Below are positions 9,151 through 17,682 of a stretch of 63,196 bases of DNA, one piece after another. The DNA is taken from contig JADFPP010000008.1 in NCBI GenBank assembly GCA_022562275.1, forward strand, positions 1-63,196. The letters are read 5' to 3'. The translations under genes and the position numbers were made by a program. Source of the DNA: Bacteroidota bacterium (GTDB lineage Bacteria; Bacteroidota; Ignavibacteria; Ignavibacteriales; Ignavibacteriaceae). Positions within the stretch are counted from its first letter, which is position 1; each line of letters opens with the position of its first letter. The notes beneath the pieces were generated by a model that did no database searches, was not told the DNA's origin, and worked only from the letters and a program-made list of their open reading frames with translations.

Positions 9151-9728
9151 GAGGGGCTGTCTCAAAAGTTATTTTTACTTGTTTGTCATTCCCACTACCT
9201 GTCCCGATTTATCAAATTGGCGTTAACTTAATGATTATTTCATCATAGCAGATTAAGAAAAAGTATACCGGCTGAGTCGGGATTGAATTGCCACGACCTT
9301 TAGAGACTGTGTTAAAATAAAAATATTTTATTAACCCACGATTTCAATCGTGGGAATCTAGGAGAAAAACAAACTGTGTTATTAACCGTTTCAACGGTTT
9401 TTATGATATTCACACAGTCTCTTTAGGTCATGGGTTAAATTAACAACCCGAATATTGGCTTTTCCGAAGGAATCCCTTGGATAGCCAAAACTGAAAGTTG
9501 AGATGTGGCTTCACAAAGTGATCCCTTTGGGAAAAGCCTTATTTTTCTAGTGCTTACAATTTCCCCGACTTACTCGTCTCGCTCCGCTCACCGGAGCGGA
9601 AAAGTCGGGGCAATTAAGTTGACGCGCTTGCGATTTATCTGGGAAAGTTAGGGTCTAACTTGTAATAAAGGTTTTGGATTCCCGTTTCCACGGGAATGAC
9701 AAAATTACAATACTAATGAGACAGCCTC
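9151..9728 (-). repeat. non-autonomous repeat, copy B (578 bp mosaic)
   Basis: Opposite in orientation to copy A and sharing both ends with it: GGGGCTGTCTCAAAAG then TTTGTCATTCCCAC at 9154-9212, and TTCCCGTTTCCACGGGAATG then GAGACAGCCTC at 9679-9728. The middle is larger than in A. It holds a palindrome around 9291-9298 and 9426-9433 that is split by the nested element at 9303-9421, a GGCTTTTCC...GGAAAAGCC hairpin (about 9449-9538), and a CCCCGACTT...AAGTCGGGG hairpin (about 9563-9611). No ORF is supported anywhere inside. It fills the gap between two convergent genes. Confidence 0.75.
9303..9421. mobile_element. nested 119-bp MITE-like element with 4-bp target duplication
   Basis: Perfect 10-bp terminal inverted repeats GAGACTGTGT (9303-9312) and ACACAGTCTC (9412-9421) are flanked by TTTA on both sides (9299-9302 and 9422-9425). 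Removing the element and one TTTA restores a near-perfect palindrome, CCACGACC-TTTA-GGTCATGG. Internal hairpins are CCCACGATTTCAATCGTGGG and AACCGTTTCAACGGTT. It codes for nothing, so it must have been moved by a transposase encoded elsewhere. Confidence 0.75.
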
Positions 9729-9733
9729 TTGTT

Positions 9734-10288
9734 TTATTTCGTCGAAATATCAATTATAAAAGGAACCTTTAATTTTTCCCATTCAAGTTTTACAACTGCA
9801 GAATTATCTGATGTTTTAATTATTGTATAAGCCAGCCATTCCTGCATATTTCCCGCTTCAGGGGTTACTTCAATTCGTAGTGCATCTTCTGATTCGTTAT
9901 ATTCAAATGCGCCCCACTGGTCTGCCACATAATTAAATATTAAAGTCCATTTGTTTTTTGTGGGGATTGTAAAAAAACTATAGCTCCCTGCTTTTAATGT
10001 TTTGCCATTAATTTTAACATCATTTGCAAAAGTAATTTTTGTGGCTTCGTCAGCACCTGCACGCCATACTTTATTGTACGGAACCAATCCACCCCATATC
10101 ACTCTTCCTTTTACACCCGGTCTGCTGTAATCAATTCTCACATCAGTAAGCCCAACAGTTTGCATTACAGTGGCTTTGGGACTAATACGAACTTTATTGT
10201 TGTTTTGTGCAATGCTTTGATTGCTTATCATAACAAACGAAATCAGCAAAATAAGATTACAGGATTTGAAGTGTGAAAAAATACTCAT
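9734..10288 (-). CDS. DUF2911 family secreted protein
   Basis: 184 residues. A signal peptide (to about residue 28, ending SNQSIAQ) is followed by the DUF2911 domain, recognised by VRIDYSRPGVKGRVIWGGLV, KVWRAGADEATKITF and GKTLKAGSYSFFTIPT. The family is common in Bacteroidota and related phyla, is exported, and has no known biochemical role. The length is normal for a single-domain member. It stands alone between repeat copy B and a 390-bp gap. Confidence 0.88.
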   Translation of the reverse strand: MSIFSHFKSCNLILLISFVMISNQSIAQNNNKVRISPKATVMQTVGLTDVRIDYSRPGVKGRVIWGGLVPYNKVWRAGADEATKITFANDVKINGKTLKAGSYSFFTIPTKNKWTLIFNYVADQWGAFEYNESEDALRIEVTPEAGNMQEWLAYTIIKTSDNSAVVKLEWEKLKVPFIIDISTK

Positions 10289-10679
10289 TGTGTTCCTTTA
10301 ATAATTATAAATAGTTATGATTTAATGGGTCGAATCTAAAACAGTATTTTTAGCAAAAATGTGTTTCCATTGTTATCTAATTTCAAATGATAACACTAAT
10401 AAATTTACCTTTTTATATTCGCCTAATAAATATTCAAATAATTTCTCAGTTCATCAACTACTTTATCTGTCCCAACATTAAATTTATCAAAAAAGTTTTT
10501 CGTTTAAAATTACAATCTGCAGATTATCATATTTAAGTACTTGACAATTTTCTGAGAATTAAACTCTACAAATTTTACTTCTTTGCTATTAGCTTGAATA
10601 ATATTTACATTTTTGTAACTGATAATTGAATGATTTATAATTAAATATACTAACCCGATTAATTTATCAAAGGTAAGAA
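10289..10679. other. 391-bp intergenic region between divergent genes
   Basis: It contains the upstream regions of the DUF2911 gene (-) and of the Lon-like gene (+). A TTGACA lies near 10540 but without a well-spaced -10 box. Broken minus-strand frames here look like the remains of a gene; see the entry at 10423-10692. Confidence 0.4.
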
Positions 10680-10692
10680 ATGAATCGCACAA
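10423..10692 (-). pseudogene. possible decayed gene remnant
   Basis: Three minus-strand frames give protein-like segments in consecutive order. One covers about 10510-10692 (with KEVKFVEFNSQKIVKYLN), a second gives YDNLQIVILNEKLF, and the last ends at TAG 10423-10425 with NVGTDKVVDELRNYLNIY. Joined, they would read as the C-terminal part of one soluble protein with two frame changes. No start, no Shine-Dalgarno and no family recognised. This may be chance. Confidence 0.22.
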
Positions 10693-13133
10693 AAACCAAA
10701 AGACATAAAGAACTAAAACCCAACGAATTAAGATGGAAATGTAATCCTAATGTTTTTGAATTTACTTCAACAAGCGATATAGAACCACTTAAGGGAATTT
10801 TAGGACAAAAAAGAGCATTAAAAGCACTTCGGTTAGGTGTTGAATTAAAAGCGCCGGGTTATAACATTTATATTGCAGGACTCTCCGGCTCAGGTAAAGC
10901 AACAACTGTAAAGGAAATTCTGAAAACTATGGCATCAAGCTGCCCCGAAGTTTTTGATTATGCTTATGTTAATAATTTTCAGGATTCTAACAGACCGACT
11001 TTGCTTGTTTTTCCAAAAGGAGTAGTTAAATTTTTTGTAAGAGCTCTGCACTCTGCCATAGAAGTATTACGCCACAAAATAATGTTGGCGCTTGAAAGTG
11101 ATAGCTATATTGGGAAGAAAAAAAGCATTGTTATTAAATACAATAAAAAAGAAGAAAAATTAATGAGAACCTTTGATGCAAAACTGAGAAAAGAAGGATT
11201 ATCTCTTGGGCAGGTAAAGATCGGCGATGTTGCAAGACCCGATATAATCCCGCTTATTGGTGATGAACAAGTACCAATAATTCAGCTTGAACAAAAGGTA
11301 AAAGATAAAGAGATTACTAAAAAACGAGCAAAACAAATAACAAAAATGTATAACGAGTATCAGGAAGAATTAAAACAATTATTTAAGAGGGGGTTAAAAA
11401 TTAGTCAGGAATTTCAGATAAAACTTGAAGAACTGGAAGTAGAATGTACAGTGGATGTTGTAAAAGCTGTTATGGAAAACTTAAGAGAAAATTTCCCGCA
11501 GCCAAAAGTGAAATTTTACTTAAGCCAGGTTGAAGAGAATATTCTTGATAACATTCAGATATTTAAAGGATCAAAGCCACAGGGTGAAACTACACAAGAA
11601 GGATATGTAATTGATTACTTTAGAGATTACGAAGTGAATATTATCCTGGATAATACTGCAACTAATGAGTGCCCCATTATAGTTGAAACATCTCCTACAT
11701 TTACAAATTTGTTTGGCTCTGTTGAAAGAGTTAGCGATGGGAAAGGAAATTTTTATAGCGATTTTACAAATATTAAAGCAGGATCGATTTTAAGAGCTAA
11801 CGGCGGCTACCTGGTTCTAAATGTTATGCATCTGTTTGAAGAAACAAGTGTCTGGAAAACATTAAAAAGAGTTCTTACTTATCACACCTTGGAAATTCAG
11901 GACTCACCAAACTTGTTTCATTTCACATCGTCAACCGTTAAACCGGAACCAATAGAGCTTGATGTAAAAGTAATACTTATCGGAAGTCAGGCAGTATATT
12001 CCTATTTATCTGAATATGAGTACGATTTTAAAAAGATGTTTAAAGTGAAAGCAGATTTTGATTATGAAATGACACAGACTGATACTGTTTTAAGAGAGTA
12101 TGCGCAGCTAATTAAGAAATTAATAAAAGATGATAAACTAAAAGAATTTGATAAAAATGCTATCGCACATCTGCTGGAAATTGCAGCAATATATGCGGGA
12201 CAGAAAAATAAATTAACAGCAAGGTTCTCAAAAATTGCTGATCTTGCAAGGGAGGCAAACTTTTGGGCCAATGACGATAAGGCTGATATTGTAACGGCAA
12301 AACACATAGAGATGGCTTATCAAAATGCAATGGAGAGACATGGAATGCTTGAATCTAAAATATCCGAAATGTATGAAGATAAAACATTTTTGATGGATGT
12401 TACGGGAGAACGTTGCGGACAAATTAATGGATTAGCAATTTACTCGGCTGATTATTACTCATTTGGAAGACCAACAAGAATTACTGCAACTGTTTCGTTG
12501 GGAAGTGGAAATATTATTAATGTAGAGCGTGAAGCCGGAATGAGCGGACGTCATTATAATAAAGGTGTGTTAATTATTTCGGGTTATTTTAAAGAAACTT
12601 TTGGACAGGAACTGCCTTTATCATTTAACGCAAATCTTGTGTTCGAACAATCATACGGAACTGTTGATGGGGATAGTGCATCGAGTGCAGAAATATTTGC
12701 CTTACTTTCCACACTCTCCGGTTTGCCAATTAAACAATCTATTGCTGTAACAGGCTCGCTAAATCAAAAAGGTGATGTACAACCGATTGGTGGTGTTAAT
12801 GAAAAGATTGAAGGATTTTTTGATGTTTGCAAATCTATGGGCTTAAACAAAAAGCAGGGTGTTATTATTCCTGCACAAAATGTAAAGGATCTTATGTTAA
12901 GAGAAGATGTAATAGAAGCTGTTGCAAAAAAAGAATTTCATATTTATACCATTAAACGTGTTGAAGAAGGAATTGAAATACTAACAGGTGTTGGCGCAGG
13001 CACAAAAACTGCAAAGGGCTACACGAAAGGTTCTGTATTTGATCTTGTTGAAAAGAAAATAAAAGATATGTATGCAATAGCTAGAGCTATGAAGAAACAA
13101 AGTACTGCAGGCGGAAAAAAGAAAAAGAAATGA
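10680..13133 (+). CDS. Lon-family ATP-dependent protease (LonB-like, AAA plus S16 domain)
   Basis: 817 residues, cytoplasmic. The N-terminal AAA module has Walker A at GLSGSGKAT (about residue 67) and is interrupted by a long charged helical insertion (about 150-270), as in the YcbZ/LonB-like branch rather than classical Lon. The C-terminal S16 protease domain has the catalytic Ser in TVDGDSASSAEIFALL (about 664) and the catalytic Lys in PIGGVNEKIEGF (about 707). The tail is Lys-rich (GGKKKKK). The function is regulated or quality-control proteolysis; substrates are unknown. Its stop overlaps the ATG of pyruvate kinase by four bases, so the two are translationally coupled. Confidence 0.9.
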   Translation: MNRTKTKRHKELKPNELRWKCNPNVFEFTSTSDIEPLKGILGQKRALKALRLGVELKAPGYNIYIAGLSGSGKATTVKEILKTMASSCPEVFDYAYVNNFQDSNRPTLLVFPKGVVKFFVRALHSAIEVLRHKIMLALESDSYIGKKKSIVIKYNKKEEKLMRTFDAKLRKEGLSLGQVKIGDVARPDIIPLIGDEQVPIIQLEQKVKDKEITKKRAKQITKMYNEYQEELKQLFKRGLKISQEFQIKLEELEVECTVDVVKAVMENLRENFPQPKVKFYLSQVEENILDNIQIFKGSKPQGETTQEGYVIDYFRDYEVNIILDNTATNECPIIVETSPTFTNLFGSVERVSDGKGNFYSDFTNIKAGSILRANGGYLVLNVMHLFEETSVWKTLKRVLTYHTLEIQDSPNLFHFTSSTVKPEPIELDVKVILIGSQAVYSYLSEYEYDFKKMFKVKADFDYEMTQTDTVLREYAQLIKKLIKDDKLKEFDKNAIAHLLEIAAIYAGQKNKLTARFSKIADLAREANFWANDDKADIVTAKHIEMAYQNAMERHGMLESKISEMYEDKTFLMDVTGERCGQINGLAIYSADYYSFGRPTRITATVSLGSGNIINVEREAGMSGRHYNKGVLIISGYFKETFGQELPLSFNANLVFEQSYGTVDGDSASSAEIFALLSTLSGLPIKQSIAVTGSLNQKGDVQPIGGVNEKIEGFFDVCKSMGLNKKQGVIIPAQNVKDLMLREDVIEAVAKKEFHIYTIKRVEEGIEILTGVGAGTKTAKGYTKGSVFDLVEKKIKDMYAIARAMKKQSTAGGKKKKK

Positions 13134-14566
13134 AAAACTCCGTTACCAACAGCGCACGAACAAAAATACTTGCAACGCTTGGACCTCAATCATCATCATC
13201 AAAATTAATAAAAGAACTTATAAGAGCCGGGGTTGATGGTGTGAGGCTAAATATGTCCCACGGAAATTATGAATTTTTCACAGGATTGTTTGAAAACATA
13301 CATACTGCTTGCAAGGAACTAAATTCACCCTTAGCAATATTAGTTGATTTACAAGGACCAAAAATTAGAATTGGTGACTTGATTCGACCCGAAATCTATA
13401 TTGAAACAGGTAATCAAATTGAAATTACAGTCGATGATATTGCGGGAGACGAAAAGATTATCTCTACTTCTTACAATCAATTAGTTGATGATGCTCAAAT
13501 AGGTGCACCTATTTTAATAAATGATGGACTTATCAGGCTAAGAATTAAGGAAAAGAAAAATAATTCTTTGATATGCGATATAGAAAACGGCGGTACTTTA
13601 TCTCCCAGAAAAGGGATGAATCTGCCGGGCATGAAACTTTCCACACCTTCTATTACAGAGAAAGATTACCGTGACCTTGGATTTATTATTCAGTATCGTG
13701 TTGATTTTATTGCACTTTCGTTTGTTCGCACCTCGAATGATATAAAAAAGTTAAAGGAATGGCTGAAAGAAAAAAAGCAAAACATTCGGGTTATAGCTAA
13801 ATTAGAAAAGAAAGAAGCCATTGACGATCTCGACTCAATAATTAAAGTATCCGAGGGCATAATGATCGCACGAGGTGATCTAGGTGTGGAGTTAGCACCC
13901 CAGGAAGTACCGGTTATTCAAAAGCAAATAATTAAAAAGTGTAATGAAGAAGGTAAGCTTGTAATTACCGCCACACAAATGCTTGAATCAATGATCGATT
14001 CACCTATACCAACCCGTGCAGAAGCATCGGATGTTGCTAATGCAGTATGGGATGGTTCAGATGTTGTTATGTTAAGTGGAGAAACTTCTATAGGAAAATT
14101 CCCTGTTCAAACAGTCACTATGATGAATGAAATTATTCTTAATTCAGAAAAACATCATCAAGATAAAGCAAAATTAAATTTTGTTATTCCTGATAATCTT
14201 GAAGAAAATTTGTTTGATTCAGTATTTCGCGGTATCTCAGAAATAAGTAAGCAAATTAATGCTCAGGCAATTGTTGTATTTACTAATAAAGGCAGGGCTG
14301 CCAGACGAATTTCAAAATATAAACCTGATGCAAAGATAATAGCAATCTCCGATAGCTTCGCAACAATGAATTCTTTGTGCTTGCGTTGGGGTGTTACTTC
14401 TCTTTTTATTGAAGAATTTGATAAGAAAAATATTAAAATTGATAAAGCAAAAGAGATAATACTAAATACAGGACTTGTAAATGATGGAGAAATGGTTATA
14501 TTTATGGCCGGGACTCCATTTTCGGATAAAAGTAAAGACAACTGGCTAAGATTTGAAGTGATGTAA
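13130..14566 (+). CDS. pyk: pyruvate kinase
   Basis: 478 residues. Makes pyruvate and ATP from phosphoenolpyruvate and ADP, the last step of glycolysis. Seen in order: RTKILATLGPQSSS at the start, RLNMSHG near 40, DLQGPKIRIGD near 77, AKLEKKEAIDDLD and the ESMIDSPIPTRAEASDVANA signature near 290, and VMLSGETSIGKFPVQTV. The C-terminal allosteric domain is present and the length is normal for the bacterial enzyme. It overlaps the protease gene by 4 bases, and the next ATG follows its stop directly, so a three-gene operon is likely. Confidence 0.95.
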   Translation: MKNSVTNSARTKILATLGPQSSSSKLIKELIRAGVDGVRLNMSHGNYEFFTGLFENIHTACKELNSPLAILVDLQGPKIRIGDLIRPEIYIETGNQIEITVDDIAGDEKIISTSYNQLVDDAQIGAPILINDGLIRLRIKEKKNNSLICDIENGGTLSPRKGMNLPGMKLSTPSITEKDYRDLGFIIQYRVDFIALSFVRTSNDIKKLKEWLKEKKQNIRVIAKLEKKEAIDDLDSIIKVSEGIMIARGDLGVELAPQEVPVIQKQIIKKCNEEGKLVITATQMLESMIDSPIPTRAEASDVANAVWDGSDVVMLSGETSIGKFPVQTVTMMNEIILNSEKHHQDKAKLNFVIPDNLEENLFDSVFRGISEISKQINAQAIVVFTNKGRAARRISKYKPDAKIIAISDSFATMNSLCLRWGVTSLFIEEFDKKNIKIDKAKEIILNTGLVNDGEMVIFMAGTPFSDKSKDNWLRFEVM

Positions 14567-15604
14567 ATGAACACATTAATAGATAAAATAGAGATGGTTG
14601 AAGCAAAATGGTGGGAGCCTGCTGATAATGAAAAAATACTTTGCACACTTTGTCCACGTTATTGTAAAATTGGCGATGGGCAACCAGGTTTCTGCTATAT
14701 CAGACAAAACCACAATGGGAAACTATACACACTTGGTTATGCAAGACCAACCGGTTTTGCAATAGATCCTATTGAAAAAAAACCACTAAATCATTTTCTC
14801 CCCGGTACAACGGTACTCAGTTTCGGAACAGCGGGATGTAATTTGGGTTGTAAGTTCTGCCAAAACTGGTCTATGAGCAAAGCTAAAATTGATGAGTTAA
14901 ATTCGCTTAATGTAACGCCGCAAGAGGTTGTTGCCTTGGCAGTAAAAAAAGGTACACCTTCTATTGCTTATACATACAACGATCCAACAATTTTCGGAGA
15001 GTATGTAATAGATATTTCAATGTTAGCGCGAGAGGCAGATATTAAATCTGTTATGGTAACCGCTGGGTACATAGATAAAGAAGCGCGGAAAGATGTTTAT
15101 AAATATATTGATGCTGCTAATGTTGATTTGAAAGGATTTACCGAAAAATTTTATTGGAAAACTACTAGCTCTCATTTAGAGGATGTGTTAGAGACTTTGG
15201 TATGGTTAAAAAACGAAACCGATGTATGGTTTGAAATAACTACTTTATTAATTCCGGATGAGAACGATTCAGAGGAAGAAATAAAATCCGAGTGTGATTG
15301 GATTCTAAATAATCTTGGAGATACCATACCTCTTCACTTTACAGCGTTTCATCCGGACTTTAGAATGTTAGATAAAGAAAATACACCGGAACACACATTA
15401 ACAAAAGCAAGGGGAATAGCTTTATCTATGGGAATGAAATACTGTTATGTTGGTAATGTTCATAATGCTGAAGGGCAGACTACTTTTTGCCCGAACTGTG
15501 GGGAGACACTAATTCGCAGAGATTGGCATACTGTAATATCTGATAGTTTAATTGCTGGTCGCTGTAACAATTGTAGCTACGTAATACACGGCGTGTTTAA
15601 ATAA
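14567..15604 (+). CDS. amrS: AmmeMemoRadiSam-type radical SAM enzyme (AmrS family)
   Basis: 345 residues. The radical SAM cluster motif is CNLGCKFC (about residue 92), within the family hallmark FGTAGCNLGCKFCQNW. An N-terminal pair CTLCPRYC (about 27) and a C-terminal CPNCG with CNNC (about 308 and 333) suggest additional metal binding. The family is related to pyruvate formate-lyase activating enzyme but is usually found with Memo and AMMECR1 proteins; neither of those is in this window. The start ATG follows the pyk stop with no gap. The family is secure. The reaction is unproven: it could be glycyl-radical activation or an RNA/protein modification. Confidence 0.88.
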   Translation: MNTLIDKIEMVEAKWWEPADNEKILCTLCPRYCKIGDGQPGFCYIRQNHNGKLYTLGYARPTGFAIDPIEKKPLNHFLPGTTVLSFGTAGCNLGCKFCQNWSMSKAKIDELNSLNVTPQEVVALAVKKGTPSIAYTYNDPTIFGEYVIDISMLAREADIKSVMVTAGYIDKEARKDVYKYIDAANVDLKGFTEKFYWKTTSSHLEDVLETLVWLKNETDVWFEITTLLIPDENDSEEEIKSECDWILNNLGDTIPLHFTAFHPDFRMLDKENTPEHTLTKARGIALSMGMKYCYVGNVHNAEGQTTFCPNCGETLIRRDWHTVISDSLIAGRCNNCSYVIHGVFK

Positions 15605-15680
15605 CATACTGATTACGTTAGGTTCATTTCCCTCAATAAATTTTCTTAACTTTCTACATTATATTTTATAAGTAATATAA

Positions 15681-16292
15681 TTAAACAAATAAACTTACGT
15701 CACCAGCTCCTTTACGAATCACAACCGGTTCATCATCGCTTAAATCAATAACACTTGATGGTATCCCCGAAAGATTTCCTGAAGCCAGCATCAAATCTAC
15801 TTGTGAATTAAATATCGATCTTATTTCATTTGGATCAAAGAGTATTTCACCATTACTCCTAGTCGTTGAGGTACTAATAATTGGATTCCCAAGCTCTTCA
15901 ACCAATTTTAATGCAACCTTATAATTCGGAATTCTAATACCAACAGTTTTTCTTTTTGTCCATAATTTTTTAGGGACCTGCTTTGCAGCAGGTAATATGA
16001 AAGTATAGGGACCGGGTAAAAGATATTTCATCAACCTATATGCAGAATCCGATATTTTTGCATAGTTTGAAATATCCTTAAAACTGTGGCAGATAAAACT
16101 AAGCAATTTAATATCAGGATTGTTTTTAATGGATTGAACCCTTTCCAACGCTGATTTATTAAATATATCGCACCCGATTCCATACACCGTATCAGTAGGG
16201 TAAATAATGATTCCACCTTTCTTAAGGACATAAACAGCTTTATTAATATATCTTAATTGGGGATTTTCAGGATGAAGTTCATAATATTCCAT
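15681..16292 (-). CDS. tsaC: threonylcarbamoyl-AMP synthase (TsaC/Sua5/YwlC family)
   Basis: 203 residues. Forms threonylcarbamoyl-AMP from threonine, bicarbonate and ATP, the first step of the t6A37 modification of tRNAs reading ANN codons. Recognised by GGIIIYPTDTVYGIGCDIFN near residue 27, the KNNPDIKLLSFICHSF region (normally KxR near the ATP site), LLPGPYTFILPA, and TVGIRIPN followed by PIISTSTTRSNGE. It lacks the extra C-terminal Sua5 domain, so it is the short TsaC type. It stands alone and converges on amrS across an AT-rich 76-base gap holding an ATTATATT/AATATAAT hairpin. Confidence 0.92.
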   Translation of the reverse strand: MEYYELHPENPQLRYINKAVYVLKKGGIIIYPTDTVYGIGCDIFNKSALERVQSIKNNPDIKLLSFICHSFKDISNYAKISDSAYRLMKYLLPGPYTFILPAAKQVPKKLWTKRKTVGIRIPNYKVALKLVEELGNPIISTSTTRSNGEILFDPNEIRSIFNSQVDLMLASGNLSGIPSSVIDLSDDEPVVIRKGAGDVSLFV

Positions 16293-16663
16293 GATTATTT
16301 TCCAAAGATCTTTATTACGCTCAGTTATATATTATACTGAATTTAAACGAATTTTACTTTATTGATTAAATCAGTAACATTAATATAGGTGATATTATTA
16401 CTCACCTTAAACAAAATTGTCATTCTGAAGAATCTCAAGGTTCACGATTTGCACTATTTGGAGATATTTCTCCCGATGAATCGGGATCAATATGACAAAA
16501 ATCATTCCTTTGTGTAACATGCATTATTAATAAATTTTTATAAAAATAACTTTCTATTTGGAGATTTATTTATTTTTATGAAATATGTATTGTACATTTT
16601 TCTTAAAATATATGTATATTTATTATTCAATTTTTTGAAATGATTAGTTATTAAGGAGATTTA
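16293..16663. other. 371-bp region between divergent tsaC and rpmB
   Basis: It holds the repeat at 16413-16502 and the upstream regions of both genes. A TATAAT lies upstream of tsaC on the minus strand near 16330-16340, but without a clear -35 box. Upstream of rpmB, TTGTAC (about 16590) and TATATT (about 16615) are spaced 19 bases, longer than ideal. No ORF is supported. Confidence 0.4.
16413..16502. repeat. short palindromic repeat unit (about 90 bp)
   Basis: The ends are short imperfect inverted repeats, AAAATTGTCATTCTG and ATATGACAAAAAT. Near the right end is the hairpin CCCGATGAATCGGGA (16472-16486), which also occurs at 24029-24043 and, with one change, at 2495-2509. Non-coding. Confidence 0.55.
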
Positions 16664-16903
16664 ATGTCGAGAAAATGTCAAGTATCGGGTGTTGGACCCA
16701 TAGCCGGGAACAGCATTTCGCATGCACATAATAAGACTAAAAGAAGATTTCTTCCTAACCTTCAAAAGAAGAAAATTTTTGTACAGGAATTAAACCGATT
16801 TGTCAGTCTAAAACTTTCAGCAAGTGAGATAAAAACCATTTCAAAAATTGGAACTGCACATATAGCAAAGCTTATAAAGGATGGTCAGATAAAAGTTAGA
16901 TAA
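16664..16903 (+). CDS. rpmB: 50S ribosomal protein L28
   Basis: 79 residues, the usual size for L28. The family start [16 protein letters not shown] (normally CxxTGK-PxxGNxxSHA) is followed by [16 protein letters not shown] and the C-terminal GTAHIAKLI. The first cysteine is present but the ribbon is incomplete, as in the zinc-free form. AAGGAG lies 6-7 bases before the ATG. It is a single gene, ended by the strong hairpin at 16924-16950. Confidence 0.95.
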   Translation: MSRKCQVSGVGPIAGNSISHAHNKTKRRFLPNLQKKKIFVQELNRFVSLKLSASEIKTISKIGTAHIAKLIKDGQIKVR

Positions 16904-16923
16904 GCCAAATAGTTTTAAAATGA

Positions 16924-16950
16924 AAAGGGAAGCAAACATTGCTTCCCTTT
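16924..16950. terminator. bidirectional rho-independent terminator between rpmB and rplI
   Basis: AAAGGGAAGCAA and TTGCTTCCCTTT form a 12-bp perfect stem with a 3-base loop (ACA). It is flanked by A-rich sequence on the left and by TTTATTTGT on the right. It lies 20 bases after the rpmB stop and 21 before the end of rplI, so it serves both convergent transcripts. Confidence 0.9.
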
Positions 16951-16971
16951 ATTTGTGTTCCACATCAATTA

Positions 16972-17415
16972 CTACTCACGAACAACCCAAACTTTTATTA
17001 TTGCACTCACTTTTGAATGTAATTTTATATTCATACTGTAGATACCTAAGGTTTTTATTGTTTCTTCAACTTCAATTTTTCGCTTATCTATTTCAAAACT
17101 CTTCTCCTTCAACGCATCACTTATCATTTGCGCAGTTACCGAACCGAAAATTTTATCCTCTTCACCAACCTGAACCGGAATTGTAACAGACACCTTTTCA
17201 AGTTCAACTGCCATGGTTTCTGCTGCTTGAAATTCATGCTTACTTTTTCTATCCATGTTCTTCTTTTCTTCTTCTAAAGCTTTCAAATTTCCGGGAAGAG
17301 CATTATATACAATTTTTCGAGGAATGAGGAAATTTCTTGCAAAACCTTCTTTCACCTCAACAATATCGCCAATATGCCCAAGAGATTCGAAGTCTCTTCT
17401 TAGTATTACTTTCAT
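16972..17415 (-). CDS. rplI: 50S ribosomal protein L9
   Basis: 147 residues, normal length. MKVILRRDFESLGHIGDIVEVKEGFARNFLIPR is the L9 N-terminal domain, broken here by residue: the motif GDIVEVKEGFARNFLIP starts near 17. A long charged connecting helix (LEEEKKNMDRKSKHEFQAAE) leads to the C-terminal domain with KIFGSVTAQMI. Last gene of the rpsF-ssb-rpsR-rplI operon and followed by the shared terminator. Confidence 0.96.
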   Translation of the reverse strand: MKVILRRDFESLGHIGDIVEVKEGFARNFLIPRKIVYNALPGNLKALEEEKKNMDRKSKHEFQAAETMAVELEKVSVTIPVQVGEEDKIFGSVTAQMISDALKEKSFEIDKRKIEVEETIKTLGIYSMNIKLHSKVSAIIKVWVVRE

Positions 17416-17437
17416 ATTATCTCCAAAAACTAATTAG

Positions 17438-17662
17438 TCACCGAAGAGAGTCGGATACATAAGGCATAAGAGCCATATGCCTTGCTCGTTTAATTGCGAC
17501 GGCTAATTCCCGCTGATATTTAGCCTTTGTACCGGTAATTCTTTTAGGAATTATCTTACCCTGTTCCGTCACATATCTTTGCAGCAATTTCACATCTTTA
17601 TAATCAATATACTTGATATTGTCTTGTGTGAATTTGCAAATTTTTTGATTTCTCATTGCCAT
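17438..17662 (-). CDS. rpsR: 30S ribosomal protein S18
   Basis: 74 residues. The pattern [36 protein letters not shown] and [19 protein letters not shown] is standard S18, with the single Cys of the reduced ribbon form. It partners S6 on the 30S platform and lies in the usual place between ssb and rplI, with 22- and 20-base gaps. Confidence 0.97.
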   Translation of the reverse strand: MAMRNQKICKFTQDNIKYIDYKDVKLLQRYVTEQGKIIPKRITGTKAKYQRELAVAIKRARHMALMPYVSDSLR

Positions 17663-17682
17663 TTAGAAAATCCTAATTATTC

